Source: Bosea sp. 124
Lineage (GTDB): Bacteria > Pseudomonadota > Alphaproteobacteria > Rhizobiales > Beijerinckiaceae
Assembly: GCF_003046175.1 (NCBI RefSeq)
Contig: NZ_PZZM01000001.1
Location: 1,807,001 to 1,871,000 of the forward strand
DNA length: 64,000 nt
Direction: 5' to 3'
A program made the translations under genes and the position numbers. The notes below the pieces were generated by a model that made no database searches, was not told the origin of the DNA, and saw only the letters and a list, made by a program, of their open reading frames with translations. Of this stretch, positions 12,455 to 22,688 are shown piece after piece (the first letter of the stretch is position 1; each line of letters begins with the position of its first letter).

Positions 12455-14953
12455 CTAGGTCCCGCGGGGCTTGGCCCGCGTCGTCGGCGGCGCGGCGGCA
12501 GGATCGTCCGGCCAGGGATGGCGGGGGTAGCGGCCCTTCATCTCGGATTTCACCGCGGCCCATGAGCCGCGCCAGAAGCCCGGCAGGTCGCGGGTGATCT
12601 GGATCGGCCGGTGCCCGGGCGAGAGCAGTTCCAGCACCAGCGGCACCCGCCCGCCGGCGAGCGTCGGATGCTTCGAGAGCCCGAACAGTTCCTGCACCCG
12701 GACCGAGATCGTCGGGCCCGCTTCGGCGGCATAGTCTACCGCGAGGCTGGAGCCTGTCGGTGCGGTGAAATGGGTCGGCGCCTCGGCATCGAGGCGCCGC
12801 TTCATGTCCCAGGGCAGCAATTCGCCGAGCGCCGCATCGAGGTCGCCCGGCTCGATCGCGGCCAGCGCAGCACGCCCGAGAATGTGCGGCGCGAGCCAAA
12901 GCGCGGGCGCGGTTGCAAGGCCGCCATCCGACAGGTCCGGCCAGCCCTGCTCGGACTTGGCCCGCTGCAGGAAGCTGACGCGCTCGCGCAGTTGCCGCTG
13001 CGCCCGGGTCCAGGGCAGAAGTCCGATATCGAGAGCGCCGATACCCTCGGCCAAGATCTCGGCATTCGCGATCGAGCCCTCGGCCGGCAACGGCCGCTCC
13101 GACAGGGCAAGCGCGCCGTAGCGCCGCACCGCCCGGGTGCGCAGGGCGCGGGCGGTGCGGTCGAAGACCGTCTCGCTGCGCTCCTCGATCGCGAACGGCG
13201 CCAAGCCGTTGGCGACGAGCCGGGCGATATCGCCTTCAGCGAGCGCCGCCGCCGACAGGATGCGGGACTGCTGGGCGGCGCCGGTCATCTCGGCGACCAC
13301 GATATAGGGTTCGCGCGCCAGCCGCTGCGTCGGCTCGAGCGTGGCCCCGCGGCCATTGGCGAGCAGGTATTGTCCCGAGCCGGGGCTGCGCGCTTTGGCG
13401 ACACGGTCGGGATAGGCGAAGGCGAGCAGCACGCCGGGCGACAGCGTCTCCGCTCCCTTCTGCCGGCCTGCGGCGCGCTCGGCGGCGCGAGCCCAGCCCT
13501 CGGCCAGACGGCGCATATCGGCGGCGCGGCCACCCCGTTCCCGCTCGACGCGCTCCAGCCGTTCGGAGAGGTCGAGCGCATCGCCCCCAAGCCCGCGTTC
13601 GACCAGCAGAGCGGCCAGCATCGCAGCCGGCCCCGCCTCACCGAAACGCGCGGCGGCAACGACCATGCGGGCGAGACGTGGCGGCAGCGGCAGAAGCTGG
13701 AGCGTGCGCCCCTCCGGGGTGATCCGGCCATCGGCATCGAGCGCACCGATGCTCGCCAGAAGGCTGCGCGCCTCCTTCAGCGCCGGGGCGGGTGGCGGAT
13801 CGAGGAAGGCGAGGCCCGTCGGATCGGACACGCCCCAGGCCGCGCAGTCGAGCAGCAGCGGAGCGAGATCGGCGGAGAGGATTTCCGGCCGCGCGAAGGC
13901 CTCGAGCGCGCCATTGCCGGCCTCCTCCCAGAGCCGATAGCAGATGCCGGGCTCGGTGCGGCCGGCACGGCCCCGACGCTGGTCACATGCCGCGCGGCTG
14001 GCGCGGCGCGTCTCCAGCCGGGTGACGCCGAGATCGGGCTCGTAGACCGGCACACGGGCGAGCCCCGAATCTATCACCACGCGCACGCCTTCAATGGTCA
14101 GCGAGGTTTCGGCGATGGCCGTCGCCAGCACGACCTTGCGGCGGCCAGGCGGCGCGGGCAGCACGGCGCGGTCCTGCTCGGCCTGGTCGAGAGCGCCGTA
14201 AAGGGGCGCGATCTCCACGCTTACGTCCCGGATGCGCTCGCGCAACCGCTCCTCGACCCGCCTGATCTCGCCCTGTCCCGGCAGGAAGACGAGTTGCGAT
14301 CCGGCCTGCTCGTTCAGCGCCAGCAGCACGGCATCCGCAACCTGGTCCTCGATGCGCTTCAGCGGTTCGCGGCCGAGATAGCGCGTCTCGACAGGATAGG
14401 CCCGGCCCTGGCTCTCGACCACCGCCGCCTCGCCGAGCAGGCGCGCGACGCGGGCACCGTCAAGCGTCGCCGACATCACCAGAATGCGCAGGTCCTCGCG
14501 CAGGCCGGACTGTGCGTCGAGCGCCAGCGCCAGGCCGAAATCGGCGTCGAGCGAGCGCTCGTGGAACTCGTCGAACAGCACGGCGGCAACGCCTTCCAGC
14601 CCCGGATCGTCGAGGATCATCCGGGCGAAGACGCCCTCGGTCACGACCTCGATCCGCGTCTTCGGCCCGATCTTCGAACCGAGGCGGACGCGCAGGCCGA
14701 CGGTCTCGCCGACACGCTCGCCCAGCGTCTGCGCCATCCGGTTCGCCGCCCCGCGCGCCGCCAACCGGCGCGGCTCCAGCACGATCAGCTTGCCGCCCTT
14801 CGTCCAGGGTTCGTCAAGCAGGGCCAGCGGCACGCGCGTGGTCTTGCCGGCGCCAGGCGGGGCGACGAGCACGGCATTGCTGCGCGCCCGGAGCGCGGCC
14901 GCGAGATCGCCGAGGACGGCGTCGATCGGGAGCGGGACGTCGAAGGCGCGCAT
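12455..14953 (-). CDS. hrpB: ATP-dependent helicase HrpB
   Basis: A DEAH-type RNA helicase-like protein of 832 residues, close to the usual HrpB length. The N-terminal half carries Walker A (APPGAGKTT), motif II as DEFH ([11 protein letters not shown]), motif III SAT, and QRRGRAGR for motif VI; the C-terminal part is the HA2/HrpB_C region. The cellular role of HrpB is poorly known. The start at 14953 avoids overlap with the palindromic repeat at 14958-15008. In many relatives trpF and trpB lie upstream of trpA; here hrpB is divergent from trpA instead. Confidence 0.93.
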   Translation of the reverse strand: MRAFDVPLPIDAVLGDLAAALRARSNAVLVAPPGAGKTTRVPLALLDEPWTKGGKLIVLEPRRLAARGAANRMAQTLGERVGETVGLRVRLGSKIGPKTRIEVVTEGVFARMILDDPGLEGVAAVLFDEFHERSLDADFGLALALDAQSGLREDLRILVMSATLDGARVARLLGEAAVVESQGRAYPVETRYLGREPLKRIEDQVADAVLLALNEQAGSQLVFLPGQGEIRRVEERLRERIRDVSVEIAPLYGALDQAEQDRAVLPAPPGRRKVVLATAIAETSLTIEGVRVVIDSGLARVPVYEPDLGVTRLETRRASRAACDQRRGRAGRTEPGICYRLWEEAGNGALEAFARPEILSADLAPLLLDCAAWGVSDPTGLAFLDPPPAPALKEARSLLASIGALDADGRITPEGRTLQLLPLPPRLARMVVAAARFGEAGPAAMLAALLVERGLGGDALDLSERLERVERERGGRAADMRRLAEGWARAAERAAGRQKGAETLSPGVLLAFAYPDRVAKARSPGSGQYLLANGRGATLEPTQRLAREPYIVVAEMTGAAQQSRILSAAALAEGDIARLVANGLAPFAIEERSETVFDRTARALRTRAVRRYGALALSERPLPAEGSIANAEILAEGIGALDIGLLPWTRAQRQLRERVSFLQRAKSEQGWPDLSDGGLATAPALWLAPHILGRAALAAIEPGDLDAALGELLPWDMKRRLDAEAPTHFTAPTGSSLAVDYAAEAGPTISVRVQELFGLSKHPTLAGGRVPLVLELLSPGHRPIQITRDLPGFWRGSWAAVKSEMKGRYPRHPWPDDPAAAPPTTRAKPRGT

Positions 14954-14957
14954 CGCT

Positions 14958-15008
14958 AGAGCATGATGCCGAAACGTGGGAACCGGCATTCGGGCGACAT
15001 CATGCTCT
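14958..15008. repeat. short palindromic intergenic repeat (GCATGATG...CATCATGC type)
   Basis: Perfect 11-bp arms, AGAGCATGATG at 14958-14968 and CATCATGCTCT at 14998-15008, surround a 29-base centre with CCGAAACGTGGGAACC. Elements of this form (AGCATGAT...CGAAAA-GTGG...ATCATGCT) are familiar, widely scattered palindromes in Rhizobiales genomes. It lies in the hrpB/trpA divergent gap and could form a cruciform or a hairpin in either leader. Confidence 0.75.
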
Positions 15009-15099
15009 CACTCTCCGACCGCGTCGCGGATGTGGCGCAGCCAGCGCTCCCGCGCAACCCTCTCGCCAGCCCGCGCCCGTCATGCTAACCGCTCAGGCC

Positions 15100-15960
15100 A
15101 TGACCGATCTCAAGACAGCCACCGGCCAGGCTCGTATCCAGGCCCGCTTCCAGGCTTGCGCGACCGAGGGCCGCGCCGCGCTCGTGACCTTCATCACGGC
15201 GGGCGACCCCGATTTCGGAACCGCCAGCGCGATCCTCGACGCGCTGCCCGGTGCCGGCGCCGACCTCATCGAACTCGGCGTGCCCTTCACCGATCCGATG
15301 GCCGACGGCATCCCGGTCCAGCTCGCCGGCCAGCGCGCGCTCAAGGGCGGCCAGACACTGAAGAAGACGCTGGCCATGGTCCAGGGCTTCCGTGCCGCCG
15401 GTCACGACACGCCGATCGTGCTGATGGGCTACTACAACCCGATCTACGCCTACGGCGTCGAACCTTTCCTGCGGGATGCGCGCGCGGCCGGTGTCGACGG
15501 CCTGATCGTCGTCGACCTGCCACCGGAGGAGGACAGCGAGCTCTGCCTGCCGGCGCTGGCCGCCGGGCTGAGCTTCATCCGCCTCGCCACGCCGACCACC
15601 GACGACAAGCGCCTGCCCAAGGTGCTGCAGAACACCTCCGGCTTCGTCTATTATGTCTCGATGACCGGCGTCACCGGCGGCGCGATCGCGAACTACGACG
15701 CGGTCGGCGAGGCCGTGGCGCGGATCAAGCGCCACACCAATCTCCCGGTCGCGGTCGGCTTCGGCGTCAAGACGGCACAGGACGCAGCCACCATCGCCAA
15801 GGGCGCTGACGGCGTCGTCGTGGGATCGGCCCTGGTCGACCGCGTACGGCTCTCACTGGACGCCGACGGCAAGGCCACGGAAAAGACGGTTTCGGCTGTC
15901 ACCTCGCTCGTCGCAGAGCTCGCCGCGGGCATCCGCTCGGCCGCGAAGGTGGCGGCCTGA
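15100..15960 (+). CDS. trpA: tryptophan synthase alpha chain
   Basis: TrpA (286 residues) cleaves indole-3-glycerol phosphate to indole and glyceraldehyde-3-phosphate and passes indole to TrpB. The catalytic acids are in [13 protein letters not shown]; the phosphate-binding [10 protein letters not shown] and GVVVGSALV motifs are intact. I use the ATG at 15100 with MTDLKT; an in-frame ATG at 15082 is possible. It leads a trpA-accD-folC cluster typical of alphaproteobacteria, but trpF and trpB are not upstream and must be elsewhere. Confidence 0.95.
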   Translation: MTDLKTATGQARIQARFQACATEGRAALVTFITAGDPDFGTASAILDALPGAGADLIELGVPFTDPMADGIPVQLAGQRALKGGQTLKKTLAMVQGFRAAGHDTPIVLMGYYNPIYAYGVEPFLRDARAAGVDGLIVVDLPPEEDSELCLPALAAGLSFIRLATPTTDDKRLPKVLQNTSGFVYYVSMTGVTGGAIANYDAVGEAVARIKRHTNLPVAVGFGVKTAQDAATIAKGADGVVVGSALVDRVRLSLDADGKATEKTVSAVTSLVAELAAGIRSAAKVAA

Positions 15961-16008
15961 GGCCAAGCCCTCTCCCGCCATCGCGCCAGAATCGTCAGGG
16001 ACCGATCC

Positions 16009-16914
16009 ATGAACTGGATTTCCGAAGTCGTCCGGCCGCGCATCAAAACGCTGTTCAAGCGCGAGAGCCCGGAGAATCTCTGGATCAAATGCCCCGATTC
16101 CGGGCAGATGGTCTTTCACAAGGATGTCGAGGCCAATGGCTTCGTCATTCCCGGCTCCGACCACCATATGCGCGTCACCGCGCAGGACCGGCTGCGCCTG
16201 ACCTTCGACGAGGGCAAGTGGCTCGACGTGCCGCTGCCCGAGGTCGCGACCGATCCGCTGAAGTTCCGCGACGAGAAGCGCTATATCGACCGGCTGAAGG
16301 ACGCCCGCACCAAGACCGGCGCCACAGACGCCTTCAAGGTCGGCTATGGCCGGGTCAAAGGCTTCGCCCTCACCATCGCGGTGCAGGATTTCCACTTCAT
16401 GGGCGGCTCGCTCGGCATGGCGGCCGGCGAGGCCTTCATCAAGGGCGCCAGGACCGCGCTTGAGAAAAAGACGCCCTATGTCGTCTTCGCGGCCTCGGGC
16501 GGCGCGCGCATGCAGGAGGGCATCCTGTCGCTGATGCAGCTCCCGCGCACGACCGTCGCCATCCGGATGCTGCGCAAGGCCGGCCTGCCCTATATCGTCG
16601 TGCTGACCAACCCGACGACCGGCGGCGTCACCGCCTCCTATGCCATGCTGGGCGACATCCAGATCGCCGAGCCCGGTGCGCTGATCGGCTTCGCCGGGCC
16701 GCGCGTGATCGAGCAGACCATCCGCGAGAAGTTGCCGGAAGGCTTCCAGCGGGCCGAATACCTCAAGGATCACGGCATGGTCGACATGGTGGTGCACCGG
16801 CACGACCTGCCCGAGACGCTGGCGCGGCTCGGCCGGCTCCTGACGAAGCAGCCGGCTCCGGCCAGCGAGCCCGCGCCCGCCTCGCCGCCGCAAGCCATCA
16901 CCGAAGCCGTCTGA
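16009..16914 (+). CDS. accD: acetyl-CoA carboxylase carboxyltransferase subunit beta
   Basis: AccD (301 residues) pairs with AccA to move the carboxyl group from biotin to acetyl-CoA, the committed step of fatty acid synthesis. The crotonase-like core is intact ([39 protein letters not shown]). The N-terminal zinc ribbon is not: only C28 in IKCPDSG remains, and the usual second pair is replaced in [11 protein letters not shown], as in other Rhizobiales AccD. A Pro/Ala-rich tail follows residue 280. It is 48 bp after trpA and 16 bp before folC. Confidence 0.95.
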   Translation: MNWISEVVRPRIKTLFKRESPENLWIKCPDSGQMVFHKDVEANGFVIPGSDHHMRVTAQDRLRLTFDEGKWLDVPLPEVATDPLKFRDEKRYIDRLKDARTKTGATDAFKVGYGRVKGFALTIAVQDFHFMGGSLGMAAGEAFIKGARTALEKKTPYVVFAASGGARMQEGILSLMQLPRTTVAIRMLRKAGLPYIVVLTNPTTGGVTASYAMLGDIQIAEPGALIGFAGPRVIEQTIREKLPEGFQRAEYLKDHGMVDMVVHRHDLPETLARLGRLLTKQPAPASEPAPASPPQAITEAV

Positions 16915-16930
16915 CGCGACTGTCGGGATC

Positions 16931-18253
16931 ATGGGTTCGTCCGACACGGTCCTGGCGCGTCTCCTGGCGCTGCATCCCAAGCTGATCGACCTCTCGCTCG
17001 GCCGCATCCTGACCCTGCTGGAGCGGCTCGGCGATCCGCAGAAGCGTCTGCCGCCGGTGATCCATGTCGCCGGCACCAATGGCAAGGGTTCGACGATCGC
17101 CTTCATGCGGGCGATCCTCGAAGCGGCCGGCCTCTCCGTCCATGTCTACACCTCGCCGCATCTCGTGCGCTTCCATGAGCGCATCCGGCTGGGCGCGCCG
17201 GGCGGGGGCCGCTTCGTCGACGAGACCGTGCTGGTCGAGGCGCTGGAGCGCTGCGAGCGGGCCAATGCCGGCGACCAGATCACGTTCTTCGAGATCACCA
17301 CGGCGGTGGCCTTCCTGCTCTTCGCCGAGCACAAGGCCGATGTCGTGCTGCTCGAGGTCGGCCTCGGCGGGCGCTTCGACGCGACCAACATCATCGCGCA
17401 CCCGGCCTGCACGGTGGTGACGCCGGTCTCGCTCGACCATTCCGAATATCTCGGCGACAGCGTCACCAAGATCGCGGGCGAAAAGGCCGGCATCTTCAAG
17501 CGCGGCGCGCCGGCGGTGATCGCTCCGCAGGAACCGGAGCCGACAGCGGTTCTGGAAGCGGCGGCGGAGCGTGTCGGTGCAGCGAAGATCCTGATCGGGG
17601 CCCAGGATTTCACCGTCCACGAGGCCGGCGGGCGGCTGGTCTATGAGGATGGCGACGGGCTGCTCGATCTGCCGCTGCCGCGCCTTGCCGGGCGCCATCA
17701 GCATGTCAATGCCGGCACCGCGATCGCTGCTTTGCGCGCCGCAGGCTATGGCGGTCTGCCGGCGCGCGTCTTCGAGCAGGGCATGCGCGATGCGGACTGG
17801 CCGGCGCGGCTGCAAAGGCTGGCGCGCGGCAGGCTCGCCGATCTCGTGCCGGGACGGGCCGAGCTCTGGCTCGACGGCGGGCACAACCCCGATGGCGGCC
17901 GCGTGCTGGCCCAGGCGATGGCCGATCTCGCCGACCGCAACCCGGCGCCGCTGGTAATGATCGCAGGCATGCTCTCGACCAAGGACGCGAAGGCGACGCT
18001 CAGCCATTTCAAGGGGCTGGCGCAGATGCTCTTCGCCGTGCCGATCCAGAACCAGCTCGTCGCCCGCCCGGCCGAGGAGGTCGCGGAACAGGCGCGCGCG
18101 GCCGGCATCGCGGCCGAAGTCGCCGGCTCGGTCGAGCAGGCCTTGCGCGAAATCGCGACGCGCGACTGGTCCGCGCCACCGCGCATCCTGATCTGCGGCT
18201 CGCTCTATCTCGCCGGCGAGGTGCTTCAAGCCAACGGCACGCTGCCGGCGTGA
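16931..18253 (+). CDS. folC: bifunctional folylpolyglutamate synthase / dihydrofolate synthase
   Basis: FolC (440 residues) adds glutamate to dihydropteroate and then to folates. The Mur-ligase-like ATP site is in HVAGTNGKGST, with TSPHLVRFHERI, EVGLGGRFDATN, SLDHSEYLG and the C-terminal DGGHNPDGG motif. Third gene of the trpA-accD-folC cluster. The start follows the accD stop closely and matches the family N-terminus. Confidence 0.95.
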   Translation: MGSSDTVLARLLALHPKLIDLSLGRILTLLERLGDPQKRLPPVIHVAGTNGKGSTIAFMRAILEAAGLSVHVYTSPHLVRFHERIRLGAPGGGRFVDETVLVEALERCERANAGDQITFFEITTAVAFLLFAEHKADVVLLEVGLGGRFDATNIIAHPACTVVTPVSLDHSEYLGDSVTKIAGEKAGIFKRGAPAVIAPQEPEPTAVLEAAAERVGAAKILIGAQDFTVHEAGGRLVYEDGDGLLDLPLPRLAGRHQHVNAGTAIAALRAAGYGGLPARVFEQGMRDADWPARLQRLARGRLADLVPGRAELWLDGGHNPDGGRVLAQAMADLADRNPAPLVMIAGMLSTKDAKATLSHFKGLAQMLFAVPIQNQLVARPAEEVAEQARAAGIAAEVAGSVEQALREIATRDWSAPPRILICGSLYLAGEVLQANGTLPA

Positions 18254-18276
18254 CCGAGTTGCAATAGGGGCTCCTG

Positions 18277-19122
18277 ATGGTGACGCATGCATTCGGACAT
18301 GCCGGCCGGGAGATCCCCGCCATAGGCCAGGGCACGTGGTATATCGAGCAGGGCGAGCGACGCGAGGCGATCGCGGCCCTGCGGCGCGGGCTCGATCTCG
18401 GCCTTTGCCATATCGACACGGCCGAGATGTATGGCGACGGCCGCTCGGAAGCGATCATCGGCGAGGCCATCGCCGACCGGCGCAACGATGCCTTCCTGGT
18501 CTCGAAGGTGTTGCCGCATAATGCGTCGAAAAGCGGGACGCGCGCCGCCTGCGAGCGCTCGCTGCGTCATCTCAAGACCGACCGGCTCGACTGCTACCTG
18601 CTGCACTGGCGCGGACCGCATCCCCTGGCCGAGACGTTCGCCGCCTTCGAGGCGCTGAAGGCCGAGGGCAAGATTCTGTCCTGGGGCGTCAGCAATTTCG
18701 ACGAGGACGATCTCGACGAAGCGCTGGCCGCCGCCGGGCCCGGCGCGATCGCCTGCAACCAGGTGCTCTACCATCTGCGCGAGCGCGCAATCGAGCATGC
18801 CGTCATTCCCTGGTGCGAGCGCCATGGCGTCGCCGTCACCGCCTACAGCCCGTTCGGGCATGATGATTTCCCGGCATCGGGCAGCGCCGGCGGGCGGGTC
18901 CTGGCCGAGATCGCGGCCGCGCATGGCGCCACCGCCCGACAGGTCGCGCTCGCCTTCCTGACACGCCGGCCAAGCGTCTTCGCGATACCCAAGGCAGGCA
19001 AGGTTCCCCATGTCGAGGACAATGCAGGTGCGCTGCGGTTCGTTCTGACGGAAGGCGACCTCGCTCGCATCGAGACGGCCTTCCCGCGCGGACGCAAGCC
19101 GCACGCGCTGCCGATGCTTTAG
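18277..19122 (+). CDS. aldo/keto reductase (AKR5-like, short form)
   Basis: A 281-residue aldo/keto reductase unlike the one at 1.1 kb. Catalytic Asp and Tyr are in HIDTAEMYGDGRSE, Lys in LVSKVLP and His in YLLHWRG; the C-terminal cofactor motif is FAIPKAGKV. This resembles the DkgA/YeaE branch that reduces 2,5-diketogluconate or methylglyoxal; the substrate is not deducible. It starts 24 bp after folC with an SD-like sequence and may be read from the folC transcript. Confidence 0.9.
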   Translation: MVTHAFGHAGREIPAIGQGTWYIEQGERREAIAALRRGLDLGLCHIDTAEMYGDGRSEAIIGEAIADRRNDAFLVSKVLPHNASKSGTRAACERSLRHLKTDRLDCYLLHWRGPHPLAETFAAFEALKAEGKILSWGVSNFDEDDLDEALAAAGPGAIACNQVLYHLRERAIEHAVIPWCERHGVAVTAYSPFGHDDFPASGSAGGRVLAEIAAAHGATARQVALAFLTRRPSVFAIPKAGKVPHVEDNAGALRFVLTEGDLARIETAFPRGRKPHALPML

Positions 19123-19196
19123 GCAGGGCGGGTCTCGGGGCATTCGCTGGCACGGCCCGTGCTTCGGCGCAGGCTTCCGTCGCCTGGAGTCCGCCC

Positions 19197-20780
19197 GTGC
19201 ATCGCCGCCAGTTCCTCAAGTCCTCCGCCGCAGCCTCGGCCCTGATCGCGGCGCCAAGCCTCGCGCTCGGCCAGGGCAACAACGTGCTGCGTTTCGTGCC
19301 CTATGCCGATGTCGCGATCATCGATCCGATCTGGACGACGGCCTATGCGACGCGGACCCATGCGCTGCTCGTCTTCGACACACTGTTCGGCCTCGACGAG
19401 AACCTCCAGCCGCAGCCGCAGATGGTCGAGGGCCATGTCGTCGAGGATGACGGCAAGCGCTGGACGATGACGCTGCGGCCCGGCCTCGTCTTCCATGACG
19501 GGACCAAGGTGCTGGCGCGCGACTGTGTCGCGAGCCTCAAGCGCTGGGGTGTGCGCGACGCCTTCGGCCAGGCGGTGATGGCGGCGACCGACGAGATCAC
19601 CGCGCCTGACGACCGCACCATCGTCTTCCGGCTGAAACGGCCCTTCCCCCTGCTGGCGCATGCGCTGGCGCGGCCGAGCTCGCTGATCCCGGTGATCATG
19701 CCGGAGCGGCTGGCGATGACCGATCCGTTCAAGCAGGTGCCCGAAGCGATCGGCAGCGGCCCGTTCAGCTATGTCTTGGGCGAGCGCGTTCCCGGAGCCA
19801 GGCACATCTATGCCCGCCATGCTGCCTACGTCCCGCGCGAGGGCACGCCGAGCTTCACGGCGGGCGCCCGTACGGCGCATTTCGACCGGGTCGAGTTCCA
19901 GGTGATCCCGGATGCCGCGACCGCGGCGGCGGCCCTGCAATCGGGCGCTGTCGACTGGGTCGAGCAGCCGCTGATAGACCTTTTGCCGGTCCTGAAGGCC
20001 AATCGCGACATCGTCGTCGAGATCAAGGACCCGTTCGGCTGGTGCGGCCAGGTCCGCCTCAACCACACGCAGCCGCCCTTCGACAACCCGGCGATCCGCC
20101 GCGTCATCCTGAAGGGGTTGAACCAGTCGGAATGCATGCAGGCCGTCGCCGGTGCGGATAATTCGCTCTGGAAGGACCGGACCGGCTTCTTCGGCGCCGT
20201 CTCCAACATGGCGACGGAGGCAGGCCTCGAAGCGATCGGCTCGTCCACCGACTATGCCGCGCTCAGGAAGGAACTGATCGAGGCCGGCTACAAGGGCGAG
20301 CGCGTCGTGTTCCTGTCGGGGCAGGATGTCGCCCGCATCAGCGCCGTCTGCGAGGTCGCGGCCGAGATGATGCGAAAGATCGGCATGAACGTCGATTTCG
20401 TGCCGGCCGACTGGGGCACCGTGATCCAGCGCATCGCCAAGCGCGGCCCGGTCGAGGAGGGCGGCTGGAGCTGCTACGTCACCTACTGGTCCGGCCTCGA
20501 CCTGGCGACGCCCGCGACCAACACGCCGCTGCGCGCCAATGGCGCCAAGGGCGCGACGGGCTGGCCCGATAGCCCCGCGATCGAGGCGCTGCGCGACAAA
20601 TGGCTGACGGCGGCCGATCTCGGCGAGCAGAAGACGATCGCGCGCGATCTCCAGCTCCAGGCGCTGAAGGACGTGCCCTTCGTCCCGGCCGGGCAGTATT
20701 TCCAGCCGGTCGCCTACCGAAAGAACCTGACCGGGATGCTCAAGGGCGTGCCGGTCTTCACCAATATCCGCAAGGTCTGA
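19197..20780 (+). CDS. ABC transporter substrate-binding protein, peptide/nickel family (SBP_bac_5), Tat-type signal
   Basis: A 527-residue periplasmic binding protein of the oligopeptide/nickel/dipeptide family 5. The N-terminus MHRRQFLKSSAAAS is a twin-arginine-like signal, cleaved near ALGQG. The body has the family pattern VEGHVVEDDGKRWTMTLR and LVFHDG. It starts with GTG at 19197. There are no permease or ATPase genes next to it: the flanks are an aldo/keto reductase and the convergent hisA. The ligand and the membrane partners are therefore unknown. Confidence 0.88.
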   Translation: MHRRQFLKSSAAASALIAAPSLALGQGNNVLRFVPYADVAIIDPIWTTAYATRTHALLVFDTLFGLDENLQPQPQMVEGHVVEDDGKRWTMTLRPGLVFHDGTKVLARDCVASLKRWGVRDAFGQAVMAATDEITAPDDRTIVFRLKRPFPLLAHALARPSSLIPVIMPERLAMTDPFKQVPEAIGSGPFSYVLGERVPGARHIYARHAAYVPREGTPSFTAGARTAHFDRVEFQVIPDAATAAAALQSGAVDWVEQPLIDLLPVLKANRDIVVEIKDPFGWCGQVRLNHTQPPFDNPAIRRVILKGLNQSECMQAVAGADNSLWKDRTGFFGAVSNMATEAGLEAIGSSTDYAALRKELIEAGYKGERVVFLSGQDVARISAVCEVAAEMMRKIGMNVDFVPADWGTVIQRIAKRGPVEEGGWSCYVTYWSGLDLATPATNTPLRANGAKGATGWPDSPAIEALRDKWLTAADLGEQKTIARDLQLQALKDVPFVPAGQYFQPVAYRKNLTGMLKGVPVFTNIRKV

Positions 20781-20809
20781 GGCGGGATGGGGTGCGGCGG
20801 TGGGCCGGC

Positions 20810-21550
20810 TCAGGCGGCGCGCGACAGACGCTCCAGCGCGGCGCCCGGATCGATGCGCCCGTCATAGAGGGCGCGGCCGGTGATGGCGCCTTCGAGGATC
20901 GCGGCATCGGGCGCCATCAGGCGCTCGATGTCGGCCATCGAGGCGAGGCCTCCCGAGGCGATGACGGGAATGGTCAGCGCCTTGGCGAGCGCGATCGTGC
21001 CGTCCCAGTTGATGCCCTGCAGCATGCCGTCGCGGGCGATGTCGGTGTAGACGATCGCGGCCACGCCGGCATCCTCGAAGCGCCGGCCGAGATCGTCGGC
21101 GGCCAGCGCCGAGGTCTCGGCCCAGCCCTCGACAGCAACGAAACCGTCGCGTGCGTCGATGCCGACGGCGACCTGCCCGGGAAAGGCCTTGGCCGCCTCG
21201 CGCACGAAGGCGGGATCGCGCACCGCCGCCGTGCCGATGATGACGCGGCGGATGCCCTTGGACAGCCAGCCCTCGACCGTCTTCATGTCGCGGATGCCAC
21301 CGCCGAGCTGCACCGGAAACGCGACCCGCTTCAGGATGCCCTCGACGGCCGCCGCGTTCATCGGCTTGCCGGCAAAGGCGCCGTCGAGATCGACGACATG
21401 CAGCCACTGGAAACCCTGGTGCTCGAAATCGGCCGCCTGCGCTGCGGGGTCGTCGTTGAAGACCGTCGCCTGGTCCATGTCGCCCTGCTTGAGGCGCACG
21501 CACTGGCCGTTCTTGAGATCGATGGCGGGGAAGAGGATCACGGTTTCCAC
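20810..21550 (-). CDS. hisA: HisA, phosphoribosylformimino-AICAR phosphate isomerase
   Basis: A 246-residue TIM barrel that isomerises ProFAR to PRFAR in histidine synthesis. Catalytic Asp residues are in FPAIDLKNG and [13 protein letters not shown]; phosphate binding motifs QLGGGIR and ASGGLAS are present. The start at 21550 overlaps the end of hisH by 13 bases. Last gene of the hisB-DUF2628-hisH-hisA operon here; hisF and hisE, which normally follow, are absent. Confidence 0.95.
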   Translation of the reverse strand: METVILFPAIDLKNGQCVRLKQGDMDQATVFNDDPAAQAADFEHQGFQWLHVVDLDGAFAGKPMNAAAVEGILKRVAFPVQLGGGIRDMKTVEGWLSKGIRRVIIGTAAVRDPAFVREAAKAFPGQVAVGIDARDGFVAVEGWAETSALAADDLGRRFEDAGVAAIVYTDIARDGMLQGINWDGTIALAKALTIPVIASGGLASMADIERLMAPDAAILEGAITGRALYDGRIDPGAALERLSRAA

Positions 21551-22194
21551 CCGAGGAAGTTGGCGATCAGCTTCAACCCGAGCTTCTGGCTTTTCTCGGG
21601 GTGGAATTGCGTACCGGCGATGTTGTCGCGCCCGACCATCGCCGTGACGGGTCCGCCATGGTCGGTGACGGCAACCACGTCACCCGGGTTCGCGGCCGCC
21701 AGCGAATAGGAATGGACAAAGTAGGCGTGCAGGCCGTCCGGCCCGGTCTCGATGCCGTCGAGCAAGGCGTGGTCGTTCTGTTTTTGCAGGGTGTTCCAGC
21801 CCATATGCGGGATCTTGAGCCCCTCGCCTTCGGGCACGATCAACGTGACATCGCCGGGAATCCAGCCAAGACCCTGCGTCACGGTGTATTCGAGCCCGCG
21901 CGAGGCCAGGAGCTGCATGCCGACGCAGATGCCGAGAAAGGGCCGGCCCTTGGCCCGGACGACCTCCTCCAGCACCTCGACCATACCCGGCACGGCATCG
22001 AGGCCACGCCGACAATCGGCGAAGGCGCCGACGCCGGGCAGTACGATCCGGTCGGCAGCGCGAACCTCGTCTGGGTCGCTGGTGACGCGGATCGTCGAGG
22101 CGATCCCGGATTCGGCTGCGGCGCGCTCGAAGGCCTTGGCCGCGGAGTGCAGATTGCCCGAGCCGTAGTCGATGATGACGACCGACTGGCTCAT
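21538..22194 (-). CDS. hisH: imidazole glycerol phosphate synthase, glutaminase subunit HisH
   Basis: The 218-residue class I glutamine amidotransferase that supplies ammonia to HisF. The nucleophile Cys is in [11 protein letters not shown], the His and Glu of the triad in [18 protein letters not shown] opens the protein. The true start is the ATG at 22194 (the frame is open further upstream). It overlaps the DUF2628 stop (ATGA). Its catalytic partner hisF is not in the window. Confidence 0.95.
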   Translation of the reverse strand: MSQSVVIIDYGSGNLHSAAKAFERAAAESGIASTIRVTSDPDEVRAADRIVLPGVGAFADCRRGLDAVPGMVEVLEEVVRAKGRPFLGICVGMQLLASRGLEYTVTQGLGWIPGDVTLIVPEGEGLKIPHMGWNTLQKQNDHALLDGIETGPDGLHAYFVHSYSLAAANPGDVVAVTDHGGPVTAMVGRDNIAGTQFHPEKSQKLGLKLIANFLGWKP

Positions 22195-22676
22195 CGCCCC
22201 CGCGCCTCGGGAAAGAGCCCGATGATCGGAACCGGCCCGGCCGGCTGCGGACGGGCGGCAGGCGGCACCGGCAGGCGCGGCGGCGCGGCCTCGCCGGCCA
22301 GTGCGCGCTCGAAATAGCGGCGCTCCGCCTCGGGCAGGTCTCGGGCCTCGACGACATCCGCCAGGCGCCAGCCCTGGCGCGCGAGCTTGCGGGCGACGAG
22401 GTTCGGCCCCTCCAGCCCAAGGAACAGGGCGATCGCCCAATGCGAGATCAGCAAGGCGCCGCGGGTCAAGCCGAACTGGCTGCTCGCATAGAACAGCGCG
22501 CCCCAGAGCAGGGCATAGACCAGCGTCGCCAGCCAGAGCCGCTTGCCGAGCAGCCAGAGCCCGCCGAGGAAGAAAGCCGGCCAAGCGAAGGTCTCGGGCA
22601 GAAGCCGGGCCTGCTCGATCTCGTCACGCGCGCCGCCGGAACCGGGCGGCGGGATCATCACCGTATAGAATGCCAT
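22191..22676 (-). CDS. DUF2628 membrane protein in the his operon
   Basis: A 161-residue protein, function unknown, of the DUF2628 family that in Rhizobiales is commonly inserted between hisB and hisH. Two or three hydrophobic segments (about residues 30-48, 48-66 and 74-90) indicate an inner-membrane protein; the C-terminus is Pro-rich and cytoplasmic by charge. It starts 12 bp after hisB and its stop overlaps hisH, so it is translationally coupled. No biochemical role in histidine synthesis is known. Confidence 0.85.
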   Translation of the reverse strand: MAFYTVMIPPPGSGGARDEIEQARLLPETFAWPAFFLGGLWLLGKRLWLATLVYALLWGALFYASSQFGLTRGALLISHWAIALFLGLEGPNLVARKLARQGWRLADVVEARDLPEAERRYFERALAGEAAPPRLPVPPAARPQPAGPVPIIGLFPEARGR

Positions 22677-22688
22677 GATCCGATCCCT

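Noticed and set aside
12611..14959. 782-codon open frame on the strand opposite hrpB
   Set aside because: It mirrors hrpB, has Arg/Gly/Ala-rich low-complexity composition and no recognisable domain; a GC-rich shadow.
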